From assembly GCA_023443225.1 (NCBI GenBank), contig JAEZVF010000008.1:1-64000 (forward strand): DNA of 64,000 nt, given 5' to 3'. Positions 18,252 to 27,591 of this stretch are shown here, piece by piece; position 1 is the first letter of the stretch, and every line of letters begins with the position of its first letter. Made by a program: the position numbers and the translations under genes. The stretch is from Bacillota bacterium (lineage in GTDB: Bacteria; Bacillota; Clostridia; Lachnospirales; Lachnospiraceae). The notes beneath the pieces were generated by a model. That model was not told where the DNA came from. It ran no database searches and was given only the letters and a program-made list of their open reading frames with translations.

Positions 18252-19208
18252 GTGAACACTTTAGTGAGTAATGAGAATTTTAAACACAAATCAGTATTAT
18301 TAGATGAGACAATTGAAATGTTGCATATAAAGCCAAACGGTATCTATGTTGATGGTACACTGGGAGGCGGAGGTCATTCCTATGAAATATGTAAGCGATT
18401 AGGAAAGAATGGCAGATTAATTGGAATTGACCAAGATGAAGCTGCGATACATGCGGGCAGCAATAGACTAAGTGAATTTAAAGAACAAGTGACTATCGTT
18501 CGGAGCAATTATTCAGAAATGAAGCAAGTGATCCAAAATTTGGGGATAAATAAAGTTGATGGAATTTTGCTTGATCTTGGTGTTTCTTCTTATCAATTGG
18601 ATACTCCGGAACGTGGTTTTTCCTATCGTGAAAATGCACCTTTAGATATGAGGATGGATACTAGAAATAGTAAAACCGCGAAAGATATCGTGAATGGATA
18701 TAGTGAACAGGAATTATATCGTATTATTCGAGATTACGGTGAGGACAAGTTTGCTAAAAATATAGCCAAGCATATTATTCGGGTTAGAGAAGAAAAAACG
18801 ATTGAAACTACGGATGAATTAACAGAGGCTATCAAAGCTGCTATACCAATGAAGATTCGAATGAATACGGGGCATCCCGCGAAGAAAACCTTTCAAGCCA
18901 TTCGGATTGAACTCAATAAAGAATTAGAAGTGTTAAGGCAGTCTCTGGAAGATATGATTGACATGTTACAGGAAGATGGGAGAATATGCATCATCACATT
19001 TCATTCTTTGGAAGATAGAATCGTTAAAAGTTATTTTAAAAAGGCTGAGAATCCATGTACATGTCCTCCGAATTTCCCGGTGTGCGTATGTGGTAACAGA
19101 TCGAAAGGAAAGGTAATTACTAAAAAACCAATGATTCCTTCCGAACAGGAGATTGTAGAAAACAGCAGAGCGAAGAGCTCAAAATTGCGGGTGTTTGAAA
19201 GACATTGA
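18252..19208 (+). CDS. rsmH: 16S rRNA m4C1402 methyltransferase RsmH
   Basis: SAM-dependent methyltransferase (formerly MraW) acting on the ribosomal P site. Motifs: YVDGTLGGGGHS for SAM binding, GILLDLGVSSYQLD, GFSYRENAPLDMRMD, and FHSLEDRIVK near the end. A cysteine-rich patch (CTCPPNFPVCVCG) is typical. It starts with GTG at 18252, six bases after GGAGG, and directly follows mraZ as in most bacteria. Confidence 0.95.
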   Translation: MNTLVSNENFKHKSVLLDETIEMLHIKPNGIYVDGTLGGGGHSYEICKRLGKNGRLIGIDQDEAAIHAGSNRLSEFKEQVTIVRSNYSEMKQVIQNLGINKVDGILLDLGVSSYQLDTPERGFSYRENAPLDMRMDTRNSKTAKDIVNGYSEQELYRIIRDYGEDKFAKNIAKHIIRVREEKTIETTDELTEAIKAAIPMKIRMNTGHPAKKTFQAIRIELNKELEVLRQSLEDMIDMLQEDGRICIITFHSLEDRIVKSYFKKAENPCTCPPNFPVCVCGNRSKGKVITKKPMIPSEQEIVENSRAKSSKLRVFERH

Positions 19209-19234
19209 CAGGGTAGAAAATTGGGGGAATTTGC

Positions 19235-19750
19235 ATGGAAGCAAAAAAACGTAGTACCTACTATCAAAATGAATACTATACGCAAGGTAATACTGCAAGG
19301 AAATTGCAGGTGGTGCCAAAGTACCCTAATGAGAGAGAACAGGATTTCAGACAACAGCCTGTTAGAGTACCGAAGAGAAAGCTAAGGGCAAATCAAGGGA
19401 TTGACATGCTCTCTTTGCTTGTGCTGACAGCGGCGATTGTTGTTACGTTGTATACATGTGTGGAATATTTGAGAGTTCAGACAAATATCGCACAAATGAA
19501 TAATGAGATAGCAAGTTTAGAAAGTGACTTAACAAAATTATTAAATGAAAATAAAGATGCTTTATCTCAAATCAACACGAACCTAGACCTGAATTATATC
19601 TTTCAGGTAGCTACGACTGAATTGGGAATGGTGTATCCGGATAGCAATCAGTTGATTCCCTATGAAAGCAATCTAAGTGGATTTGTAATACAATATAGTG
19701 ATATACCTGAAGAGAGCAAAGATACTTTGTTGGATAAGATATTAAAATAA
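19235..19750 (+). CDS. ftsL: FtsL-like cell division protein
   Basis: Small bitopic divisome protein. It has a charged cytoplasmic N-terminus of about 55 residues, one membrane helix near 56-79, and an external coiled-coil (about 81-112). Sequence conservation in FtsL is very low, so the assignment rests on topology and position between rsmH and the PBP gene. It could be annotated simply as a septum formation initiator. GGGGGAA precedes the ATG. Confidence 0.8.
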   Translation: MEAKKRSTYYQNEYYTQGNTARKLQVVPKYPNEREQDFRQQPVRVPKRKLRANQGIDMLSLLVLTAAIVVTLYTCVEYLRVQTNIAQMNNEIASLESDLTKLLNENKDALSQINTNLDLNYIFQVATTELGMVYPDSNQLIPYESNLSGFVIQYSDIPEESKDTLLDKILK

Positions 19751-19805
19751 ACACTCTATTGAATTCTCATAGCAGTAATTATGCTATGGTTTGAGTTCGA
19801 GTGTT
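19750..19805 (+). promoter_or_regulatory. extended hairpin in the ftsL-pbp gap
   Basis: Three nested inverted repeats pair in register: AACACTC 19750-19756 with GAGTGTT 19799-19805, GAATTC 19761-19766 with GAGTTC 19793-19798 (one G-U), and CATAGCA 19768-19774 with TGCTATG 19782-19788, around a 7-nt loop. About 20 pairs form. No U-tract follows, and the next gene's AAGGTGA site comes five bases later. Confidence 0.7.
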
Positions 19806-19820
19806 AATAAAGGTGAATTT

Positions 19821-21821
19821 ATGAGCAGAGTAGAAAAAGAAAAGAGAATAAAAAAATTCACAGGCAAAATGCAAGCAAAATTGTTGCTTGTATTTTGCGT
19901 TATGATCATAGCTCTGATGGTATTAATTGGAAGGTTGGTGTATTTAAACCGTACAGATGGTGAGAGGTATGCTAAAAAAGTGTTATCTCAACAGACCTAT
20001 TCCACGACGGTAATACCTTATCAACGCGGAAGTATTGTTGACCGCAAAGGCACCGTACTAGCTTCCAGTGAAAAGGTTTACAATTTAATACTTGATGTGA
20101 ATAAAATGCTTATGGAAGATAAGTATCAGGCACCAACGATAGCAGCTTTAATCGAATGCTATAAAGACAACTATAAAGACATAAGTGAAGAGTCAATTCA
20201 AGAAATCGTAGAATCAAAACCGACAAGTCGTTATGTGATTTTGCAAAAAGGGTTAAGCTATGATGAAATGATGCTGTTCAAGAAGAAAGCGGCAGACGAT
20301 AAGAATATTCAAGGTGTTTGGTTTGAAGAAAGCTATGTGAGAAAATATCCATACAGTACATTAGCCAGCGATATCTTGGGATTTACTTCGGATGGAAATG
20401 TAGGTAATTATGGAATAGAACAATATTATAATGATGAATTAAATGGTATCAACGGAAGAGAATATGGATACATGGATTCCGAGCTTAAACTTGAACGTAC
20501 TGTAAAACCAGCCAAAAATGGGAATACCATTGTTTCTACCATAGATGCAAATGTACAAGGGATTGTACAAAATAAAATAAAAGAATTTCTAGATGAAACT
20601 GGAAGTATGAATGTTGGTGTTATTATGATGAATCCCAATAATGGTGAGATAATAGCAATGGCATCCAATGAAGCCTACGATTTAAATAATCCCTTCGATT
20701 TGACTCCTTTTTATACCAAAGAAGAAATAAAGGCAATGAATGAGGAAGAAAAGCAAAAAGCTTTATACTCTATCTGGAGAAACTTTACAATTAGTGATGC
20801 TTTTGAACCGGGATCAACGTTTAAACCATTTACAGTAGCTATGGGATTGGAAGAAGATATTATCAAAAAGACAGAAAGCTTTTTTTGTGACGGATTTGAA
20901 GAAGTAGCAAGCTGGCGCATCCGCTGCAGTCATGTACATGGTACAATAGATTTGTATCAATCCATTGCATATTCTTGTAATGATGCAATGATGGAGATTG
21001 GAAAGAGAACAGGTAGAACTATATTTAATCAGTATCAGAATTTTTTTGGAATGGGAGCCAAAACAGGTATAGATCTTCCGGGTGAAGCAGTAGGGTTATT
21101 GGTTGATGAAAAAGGATTAAATGCCGCAGAACTCGCGACTTCAAGCTTTGGACAAACATTAACGACTACAATGATACAAATGGTCAGTGGCTATTCTTCC
21201 CTTATTAACGGTGGATATTATTACAAACCACATATCGTGAAACAAATATTAAACGATCAGGGAGCTGTTGTTCAAAATATTGATAAAGTTTTAGTGAAAG
21301 AGACTGTTTCCAGTGATACATCGGAGTTTATTAGGAAAGCAACTCTTATGGCTGTGGAAGAAGGAACTGCTAAGAAAGCAAAGCCAGCAGGTTATTCACT
21401 TGGTGGAAAGACTGGTACTGCAGAAAAAGGGAACCGTGATTTAGACAATTACGTTGTATCCTTTATTGGACATGTTCCCGCTGATAAACCAGAGGTTGTT
21501 ATCTTTGTTGTTATTGATCAGCCAAATGTAGCAAAGCAGGACAATAATTCCTATGCGACTATATTAACTAATAAAATATTATCGGAAGTACTTCGATTCC
21601 TAGAATTGTATCCTACGGAAGAAGTAAAAGATATCACGCCAACAAGTACACCAATTTTACCAAGTACAAATAGCAATGAATCTTCGGAGGAAGGTAGCAC
21701 AGAGAAAGATAATACAGAGAAAGATAATACAGAAGAGGGTAGTAATACAGAAGAGGAAGGATCTGCGGAAGAAGAGAGTACGGAAGACGAGAATACAGGA
21801 GAAGAAAATACGGAAGAATAA
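19821..21821 (+). CDS. division-specific penicillin-binding protein 2 (FtsI/PbpB class)
   Basis: Class B transpeptidase for septal peptidoglycan. It has an N-terminal membrane anchor near 18-40, a PBP dimerisation domain, and then the transpeptidase domain. The active-site serine lies in EPGSTFKPF, the second motif is SCND, and the third is KTGT starting near Lys530. The tail after about residue 600 is acidic and repetitive (Thr/Glu/Asn/Asp, including two KDNTE units). ATG 19821 has AAGGTGA five bases upstream; the TTG at 19791 is less likely. No PASTA domain follows, unlike its neighbour. Confidence 0.9.
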   Translation: MSRVEKEKRIKKFTGKMQAKLLLVFCVMIIALMVLIGRLVYLNRTDGERYAKKVLSQQTYSTTVIPYQRGSIVDRKGTVLASSEKVYNLILDVNKMLMEDKYQAPTIAALIECYKDNYKDISEESIQEIVESKPTSRYVILQKGLSYDEMMLFKKKAADDKNIQGVWFEESYVRKYPYSTLASDILGFTSDGNVGNYGIEQYYNDELNGINGREYGYMDSELKLERTVKPAKNGNTIVSTIDANVQGIVQNKIKEFLDETGSMNVGVIMMNPNNGEIIAMASNEAYDLNNPFDLTPFYTKEEIKAMNEEEKQKALYSIWRNFTISDAFEPGSTFKPFTVAMGLEEDIIKKTESFFCDGFEEVASWRIRCSHVHGTIDLYQSIAYSCNDAMMEIGKRTGRTIFNQYQNFFGMGAKTGIDLPGEAVGLLVDEKGLNAAELATSSFGQTLTTTMIQMVSGYSSLINGGYYYKPHIVKQILNDQGAVVQNIDKVLVKETVSSDTSEFIRKATLMAVEEGTAKKAKPAGYSLGGKTGTAEKGNRDLDNYVVSFIGHVPADKPEVVIFVVIDQPNVAKQDNNSYATILTNKILSEVLRFLELYPTEEVKDITPTSTPILPSTNSNESSEEGSTEKDNTEKDNTEEGSNTEEEGSAEEESTEDENTGEENTEE

Positions 21822-21890
21822 AACAGATATATTCATAACCTCATATCTTTTGTAATAAAATAAAACAATAGGAAATATGAAGGTTACTGT

Positions 21891-23840
21891 ATGGCGAGAA
21901 ATAAAACCTTTAATCGACGGAATATACTAATCATTGTAGTTGTGATTATTTTAGCAGCAATAGGAATGACTGTCAGACTGGGATACTTAATGATTTTTAA
22001 ATCAGAAAGATATGCAAAACAGGCACAGGAACTTCATGAAAGAGAACGTGCTATAAAAGCGGAGAGAGGAACAATCTATGACAGAAATGGTGTAGCCATT
22101 GCAACGAATAAACCTGTTTGTACTATATCTGTCATTCATAGTCAAATCACAGATCCTGAAAGAGTTATCAAGGTTTTATCGGACAAATTAGGTTTAAGTG
22201 AAGACCGGGTTAGAAAAAGGGTTGAGAAAGTTTCTTCTATTGAAAGAATCAAATCTAATGTAGATAAAGACATAGCAGATGTTATTCGTGAATATGATTT
22301 AAACGGTGTTATGGTTGATGAGGATTACAAAAGGTACTATCCTTATGAAAGTTTGGCTTCTAAAGTAATTGGTTTTACTGGCAGTGACAACCAGGGAATT
22401 ATTGGATTGGAGGTTGCTTACGAGAAGTTTTTAAAAGGGATAGATGGTACTATATTAACGTTAACAACAGCTTATGGTGTTGAAATAGAAAATGCAGCTG
22501 AGGATCGGATTGAACCTCAGGCAGGGAAAGACTTATATACCAGTTTGGATGTAAATATTCAACAATATGCAGAACAGGCAGCATTGAAAGTACTAGAAGC
22601 AAAGAATGCAAATAATGTAAAATTAATTGCAATGAATCCTCAAAATGGTGAGATTTATGCAATGGTTAATGTTCCTGAATTCAATCTGAATGATCCCTAC
22701 CGACTGACGGACAATATGGTTGAAGGAATTGATGTAAGTACATTGACAGAAAAACAAAAGAATGATTTATTAAACAACATGTGGAGAAATGCCTGTATCA
22801 GTGATACTTATGAGCCGGGCTCCTGTTTTAAGATTGTAACTGCTATGGCAGCCTTAGAGGAAGGAGTAGTATCCTTAGATGATAGGTTTCACTGCCCGGG
22901 ATTTAAGATTGTTGAAGACCGCCGAATTCGTTGTCATAAAGTGACTGGTCATGGTAGTCAGACTTTTGTGGAGGGAATTAAGAACTCCTGTAACCCGGTA
23001 TTTATGGAAATAGGGGCAAGAGTAGGTATTACAAATATGTATAAATACTTTAAACGAGTTGGCTTATTTAGAAAAACTGGAATTGATTTACCGGGAGAAG
23101 CACGTTCTATCATGCATAAAGCAGAAAACGTGGGGGCAGTAGAACTTGCAACCATTTCTTTTGGACAGTCATTTCAGATTACACCATTACAGCTATTAAC
23201 AGCTACAAGTGCTATCATAAATGGTGGAAATATAGTCACACCGCATTTTGGAGTAGAAATTAAGAATCCAGATGGAACTATTGTAAAAACAGTGAAGTAC
23301 GTTGGAGATACGAATGTAGTTTCGAAGGAAACCTCTGAAACTATGAAAATGTTATTGGAAAAAGTTGTATCGGAAGGCACAGGAAAGAGGGCATATTTAC
23401 CAGGATTTCGTATTGGTGGAAAGACTGCAACTTCTGAAAAGTTACCTAGAAGCAGTAATAAATACATATCTTCCTTTATCGGATTCGCACCAGCGGATGA
23501 TCCGCAAGTGATTGCAATTGTATTAATTGATGAGCCAACAGGCATATATTATGGAGGAACCATAGCGGCTCCCGTAATTTCTGAATTATTTGATAATATA
23601 TTGCCTTATCTGGGTATTGAAGAAAAGTATTCGGAAGAGGAAATAGAAAATTATCATATTGGTAAGGTTGAGATGCCGAATTTTCTCGGAATGAACATAA
23701 AAGATGCCAAGAAGATAATAAAGGAAAACGACTTTGGTGAAATATATTATTTGGGCGAGGGTGAGGTTATTAAAGAACAATTTCCGCTTGCTGGTGAAAT
23801 GATTAATCTAAATAGTGACTTGATTCTATACATGGAATAG
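21891..23840 (+). CDS. spoVD: sporulation-type penicillin-binding protein SpoVD
   Basis: Second class B PBP, paralogous to the preceding gene. Order: membrane anchor near 13-35, dimerisation domain, transpeptidase with SxxK in EPGSCFKIV and SxN in NSCNP, and one C-terminal PASTA domain beginning VEMPNFLGM. The PASTA domain and dcw position fit SpoVD, which makes spore cortex peptidoglycan. The third motif reads Lys511-Thr512-Ala513 instead of KTG. I believe this is shared with other clostridial SpoVD proteins but could not check. Confidence 0.88.
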   Translation: MARNKTFNRRNILIIVVVIILAAIGMTVRLGYLMIFKSERYAKQAQELHERERAIKAERGTIYDRNGVAIATNKPVCTISVIHSQITDPERVIKVLSDKLGLSEDRVRKRVEKVSSIERIKSNVDKDIADVIREYDLNGVMVDEDYKRYYPYESLASKVIGFTGSDNQGIIGLEVAYEKFLKGIDGTILTLTTAYGVEIENAAEDRIEPQAGKDLYTSLDVNIQQYAEQAALKVLEAKNANNVKLIAMNPQNGEIYAMVNVPEFNLNDPYRLTDNMVEGIDVSTLTEKQKNDLLNNMWRNACISDTYEPGSCFKIVTAMAALEEGVVSLDDRFHCPGFKIVEDRRIRCHKVTGHGSQTFVEGIKNSCNPVFMEIGARVGITNMYKYFKRVGLFRKTGIDLPGEARSIMHKAENVGAVELATISFGQSFQITPLQLLTATSAIINGGNIVTPHFGVEIKNPDGTIVKTVKYVGDTNVVSKETSETMKMLLEKVVSEGTGKRAYLPGFRIGGKTATSEKLPRSSNKYISSFIGFAPADDPQVIAIVLIDEPTGIYYGGTIAAPVISELFDNILPYLGIEEKYSEEEIENYHIGKVEMPNFLGMNIKDAKKIIKENDFGEIYYLGEGEVIKEQFPLAGEMINLNSDLILYME

Positions 23841-23877
23841 CATATAATATTGTTTGGCTTTACGGAAGAATTATATG
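23841..23877 (+). promoter_or_regulatory. small hairpin between spoVD and mraY
   Basis: CATATAAT at 23841-23848 pairs perfectly with ATTATATG at 23870-23877 across a 21-nt loop. No T-run follows, and the mraY GGGAGG site lies about 13 bases downstream. This is a weak AT-only stem. Confidence 0.35.
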
Positions 23878-23902
23878 AGGATTCACTTGGGAGGAAAGAA
23901 AG

Positions 23903-24871
23903 ATGGATTTTAAAATATTAATGCCAGTATTGATATCATTTGCTATTAGTGTAATTCTATGTCCGCTTATGATACCTTTTCTGAAAAAATTAAAATTTGG
24001 ACAGTTTGTTCGAGATGATGGACCGGAAAGTCATTTAAAGAAAACTGGAACCCCAACTATGGGTGGAATTATTATATTAATCAGTATTATACTAACTTCG
24101 TTACTATATATAGGAAAATATACAGATATTATACCGGTATTGTTTGCTACCGTAGGCTTTGGTCTGATTGGCTTTATGGATGATTATATTAAAGTAGTAA
24201 TGAAGCGATCACTAGGTTTGAAAGCATGGCAGAAGCTGGTTGGACAGATCTTGGTGACAGCTATCTTTGGATATTATCTTGTTAATTACACTGACGTAGG
24301 AACTTCAGTATTAATACCCTTTACTGGTGGTTTTACGAATGGATTTTATTGGGACACTTCATTTCTGTTTGTACCTATGTTATTTATCGTAACGCTTGGA
24401 ACGGTTAACGGTGCTAATTTTACGGATGGATTGGATGGGTTAGCAACCAGTGTCACCTTATTAATAGCTACTTTCTTTTCTGTTGTAGCAATTGGAACCC
24501 AGAGTGGTATATCTCCAATTACTTGTGCTGTAGCAGGTGGTTTACTAGGTTTCCTTGTGTTTAATATCTATCCAGCCAGGGTGTTTATGGGTGATACGGG
24601 ATCGTTGGCGCTTGGAGGATTTGTTGTTGCATCAGCTTATATGCTTCGTATGCCTTTATTTATACTTATTGTTGGATTGATCTATCTGGTTGAAGTGCTA
24701 TCAGTAATGATTCAAGTAAGTTATTTTAAATTGTCAGGTGGTAAAAGAATCTTTAAAATGGCACCGATACATCACCATTTTGAGTTGTGCGGCTGGCCTG
24801 AAACAAGGGTTGTAGCAGTTTTTTCAATTGTAACTGCTGTCCTATGCCTGGTTGCATTAATGGGTATTTAA
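23903..24871 (+). CDS. mraY: phospho-N-acetylmuramoyl-pentapeptide transferase MraY
   Basis: Polytopic membrane enzyme that makes lipid I from UDP-MurNAc-pentapeptide and undecaprenyl phosphate. It has about ten hydrophobic helices, TPTMGG, the FMDDYIKV aspartates, NGANFTDGLDGLA and the MAPIHHHFEL histidine motif. Length 322 aa is normal. GGGAGG precedes the ATG. It sits between spoVD and murD, the usual dcw order minus murE/murF. Confidence 0.96.
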   Translation: MDFKILMPVLISFAISVILCPLMIPFLKKLKFGQFVRDDGPESHLKKTGTPTMGGIIILISIILTSLLYIGKYTDIIPVLFATVGFGLIGFMDDYIKVVMKRSLGLKAWQKLVGQILVTAIFGYYLVNYTDVGTSVLIPFTGGFTNGFYWDTSFLFVPMLFIVTLGTVNGANFTDGLDGLATSVTLLIATFFSVVAIGTQSGISPITCAVAGGLLGFLVFNIYPARVFMGDTGSLALGGFVVASAYMLRMPLFILIVGLIYLVEVLSVMIQVSYFKLSGGKRIFKMAPIHHHFELCGWPETRVVAVFSIVTAVLCLVALMGI

Positions 24872-24953
24872 CGTTATGAGCATGTAGTAAAGCGGAATGC
24901 GAATGCTGACATAGGTAATGTTGTAAAATTACGAATAGAGAAAGGGTAAGCAG

Positions 24954-26345
24954 TTGTGTTATGCAATGGGTATAATAGAAATGAAATTAGAACACAAAAA
25001 GGTTTTGGTATTTGGTACCGGTATCAGTGGTATTGCTGCAGCAAAATTATTAAACCATGTAGCGGCAGATGTTGTGTTATATGATGGAAATGATAAGTTA
25101 GATATAACAGAAATACAGGAAAATTTGCCGGAAGATTTCAAAGGACAAATACTAATCGGTGAATTACCAGAAGAAGTCATAAGCACATTAGACCTAACTA
25201 TAATAAGCCCAGGAGTGCCAACTGATTTAGAACTTGTTCAGTATATACGAGATAAGCAAATACCCATTTGGGGAGAGGTAGAATTGGCATATTATTTCTC
25301 CAAAGGAAAAATTGTTGCCATTACCGGAACAAATGGTAAAACAACGACAACAACTATAGTTGGAGAAATCATGAAGACATATTATGAGAGTGTCTTTGTA
25401 GTAGGAAATATCGGGATTCCTTATACAGAAATGGTTCAGAGTACCACTAAGGACTCTGTAACGGTTGCTGAAATGAGTAGCTTTCAATTAGAGACAATTA
25501 CTTCGTTTAAGCCAAATGTCAGTGCAATTCTAAATATTACACCGGACCACTTAAACCGTCACCATACCATGGAGAATTACATTGCAGCGAAAGTGAATGT
25601 GACTCGTAATCAAGACGAGAATGATGTTTGCGTATTAAATTATGAAGATAAGGTATTGTGCAAAATTGGAGAGCAGCTAAATACTAAGGTTTTCTATTTT
25701 AGTAGCTTACATAAACTAAAAGATGGTATCTACTTGGATGAGGATAAGATAATATATAGTGTTGATAATGAGGAAACGATAATCTGCAGTACCAACGAAT
25801 TAAATATATTTGGCAGACACAGCTATGAAAATATTATGGCTGCGGTAGCTATGAGTATATCACTTGGAGTACCATTTGATTGTATCAGGAAAGCAATCAC
25901 AAGTTTTGTGGCAGTGGAACACAGAATTGAGTTTGTTACTACCAAAAATGGTGTAAAGTATTATAATGATTCTAAAGGAACGAACCCAGATGCTTCCATG
26001 AAAGCGATTGAATCCATGCCGACCCCTACCTTATTAATTGCAGGTGGTTATGATAAAGGTTCAGAGTATGATGAATGGCTGGATACCTTTGGTGACAAAA
26101 TAAGATATTTAGTATTAATAGGTCAAACTAAGGAAAAAATTGCCACCACGGCTAGACGACATGGATTTCATGATATCATAATGGTAGAGACTCTGGCAGA
26201 AGCAGTAGAAGTGTGTGCAGCAAAGGCAAATCGGGGTGATTCTGTTCTATTATCACCTGCATGTGCAAGCTGGGGAATGTTTAAAAACTATGAAGAACGA
26301 GGAAGATTGTTTAAAGAGTATGTTAGAAATCTAGATGATAAATAA
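24954..26345 (+). CDS. murD: UDP-N-acetylmuramoylalanine--D-glutamate ligase MurD
   Basis: Adds D-Glu to UDP-MurNAc-L-Ala. It has an N-terminal Rossmann domain (VLVFGTGISG), ATP loop GTNGKTTTT, the EMSSFQLE segment, NITPDHLNRH, NDSKGTNPD, and GGYDKG near the C-terminus. The start is uncertain: TTG 24954 has AAAGGG seven bases upstream, while ATG 24966 and ATG 24981 are also in frame. The product from 24981 starts MKLEHKKVLVFG, which would also be normal. The stop is immediately followed by the ftsW ribosome binding site. Confidence 0.92.
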   Translation: MCYAMGIIEMKLEHKKVLVFGTGISGIAAAKLLNHVAADVVLYDGNDKLDITEIQENLPEDFKGQILIGELPEEVISTLDLTIISPGVPTDLELVQYIRDKQIPIWGEVELAYYFSKGKIVAITGTNGKTTTTTIVGEIMKTYYESVFVVGNIGIPYTEMVQSTTKDSVTVAEMSSFQLETITSFKPNVSAILNITPDHLNRHHTMENYIAAKVNVTRNQDENDVCVLNYEDKVLCKIGEQLNTKVFYFSSLHKLKDGIYLDEDKIIYSVDNEETIICSTNELNIFGRHSYENIMAAVAMSISLGVPFDCIRKAITSFVAVEHRIEFVTTKNGVKYYNDSKGTNPDASMKAIESMPTPTLLIAGGYDKGSEYDEWLDTFGDKIRYLVLIGQTKEKIATTARRHGFHDIIMVETLAEAVEVCAAKANRGDSVLLSPACASWGMFKNYEERGRLFKEYVRNLDDK

Positions 26346-26358
26346 GGTGGGACATTTC

Positions 26359-27504
26359 ATGACAAGAGCAGAAAGAGAACAGACGAAAGCAAAAAAATAT
26401 CATAGTTACTATGACTACAGTTTACTGTTCTTAACACTGTTTTTATTATGTTTTGGACTGGTAATGATTTATAGTACTAGCTCCTATAATGCAAGCAGAG
26501 ATACTGGTAATCCTGCCTACTATTTAGAAAAGCAAGGTGCCTCAGCAATTCTTGGTATTGTAGTCATGCTCATTGTTTCTAAGATTGATTATCGCTTTTT
26601 TATTAGTAAACTACCTATTATAAAAGTAAAACCGGTTACTTTACTTTATTTATTGTGTATTTCATTACAGATACTTGTATTGCTTATAGGTAGAGAAGTA
26701 AATGGTTCTAGGAGATGGATTGATTTGGGGCCATTGGGTGGTTTCCAACCGTCAGAGTTATCAAAGATTGCTGTAATTTTGTTTACCTCTTACATAGTTA
26801 ATATTGCACCAAGTAAATTAGATAAGTTTCGTGGATTTTTACGAGTAGTCGTGTTTATTGCACCCCTTATAGTGTTAGTTCTAATACCAAACTTTAGTAC
26901 TGCATTAATTATGGCTGCTACCATGATAGGAATTTGCTTTGTAGCTAGTAGAAAGAAAATATATTTCATACTATCTGGTATCATAGGAGCAGGAATAGGA
27001 GCAGCATTTATCTTTGGTGTTAGTTACCGAAGCACACGTATTGATGTTTGGAGAAATGTTGAGACACATCCAAAGGGGTATCAGATACTTCAAGGACTTT
27101 ATGCAATAGCATCAGGAGGAATCTTTGGTAAGGGACTCGGTGAAAGCATGCAGAAACTAGGGTTTATTCCGGAATCTCATAATGATATGATTTTTTCAGT
27201 AATATGTGAGGAATTGGGGCTTTTTGGAGCAGTTTCCGTAATTTTATTATTTGTTTTACTCATATGGAGATTGTTTGTTATAGCAATTAATGCTCCAGAT
27301 TTATATGGAGGTTTAATTGCTACCGGTGTACTGACACACATTTCAGTACAGGTATTATTAAACATAGCAGTTGTAACCAATACAATTCCTTCTACTGGTA
27401 TTCCGCTTCCATTTATCAGTTATGGTGGAAGTTCTCTTGTGGTTTTACTATTTGAAATGGGGATTGCGTTAAGTGTATCAAATCAAATAAAATATGAAAG
27501 ATAG
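26359..27504 (+). CDS. ftsW: septal peptidoglycan polymerase FtsW
   Basis: SEDS-family glycosyltransferase that polymerises lipid II at the septum. It has about ten membrane helices and the SEDS signature NTIPSTGIPLPFISYGGSS close to the C-terminus. In this location it works with the class B PBP. An ATG at 26335 inside murD is in frame, but ATG 26359 has AAGGTGGG six bases upstream and is preferred. In this cluster murG does not follow it. Confidence 0.93.
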   Translation: MTRAEREQTKAKKYHSYYDYSLLFLTLFLLCFGLVMIYSTSSYNASRDTGNPAYYLEKQGASAILGIVVMLIVSKIDYRFFISKLPIIKVKPVTLLYLLCISLQILVLLIGREVNGSRRWIDLGPLGGFQPSELSKIAVILFTSYIVNIAPSKLDKFRGFLRVVVFIAPLIVLVLIPNFSTALIMAATMIGICFVASRKKIYFILSGIIGAGIGAAFIFGVSYRSTRIDVWRNVETHPKGYQILQGLYAIASGGIFGKGLGESMQKLGFIPESHNDMIFSVICEELGLFGAVSVILLFVLLIWRLFVIAINAPDLYGGLIATGVLTHISVQVLLNIAVVTNTIPSTGIPLPFISYGGSSLVVLLFEMGIALSVSNQIKYER

Positions 27505-27591
27505 GTATCTACTTTTACCAATACGGCTACAGGCACAAAACAAAGAAAATGTCATATAGTATTATTATATTCTAGTTTTTTGAGGTGCACC

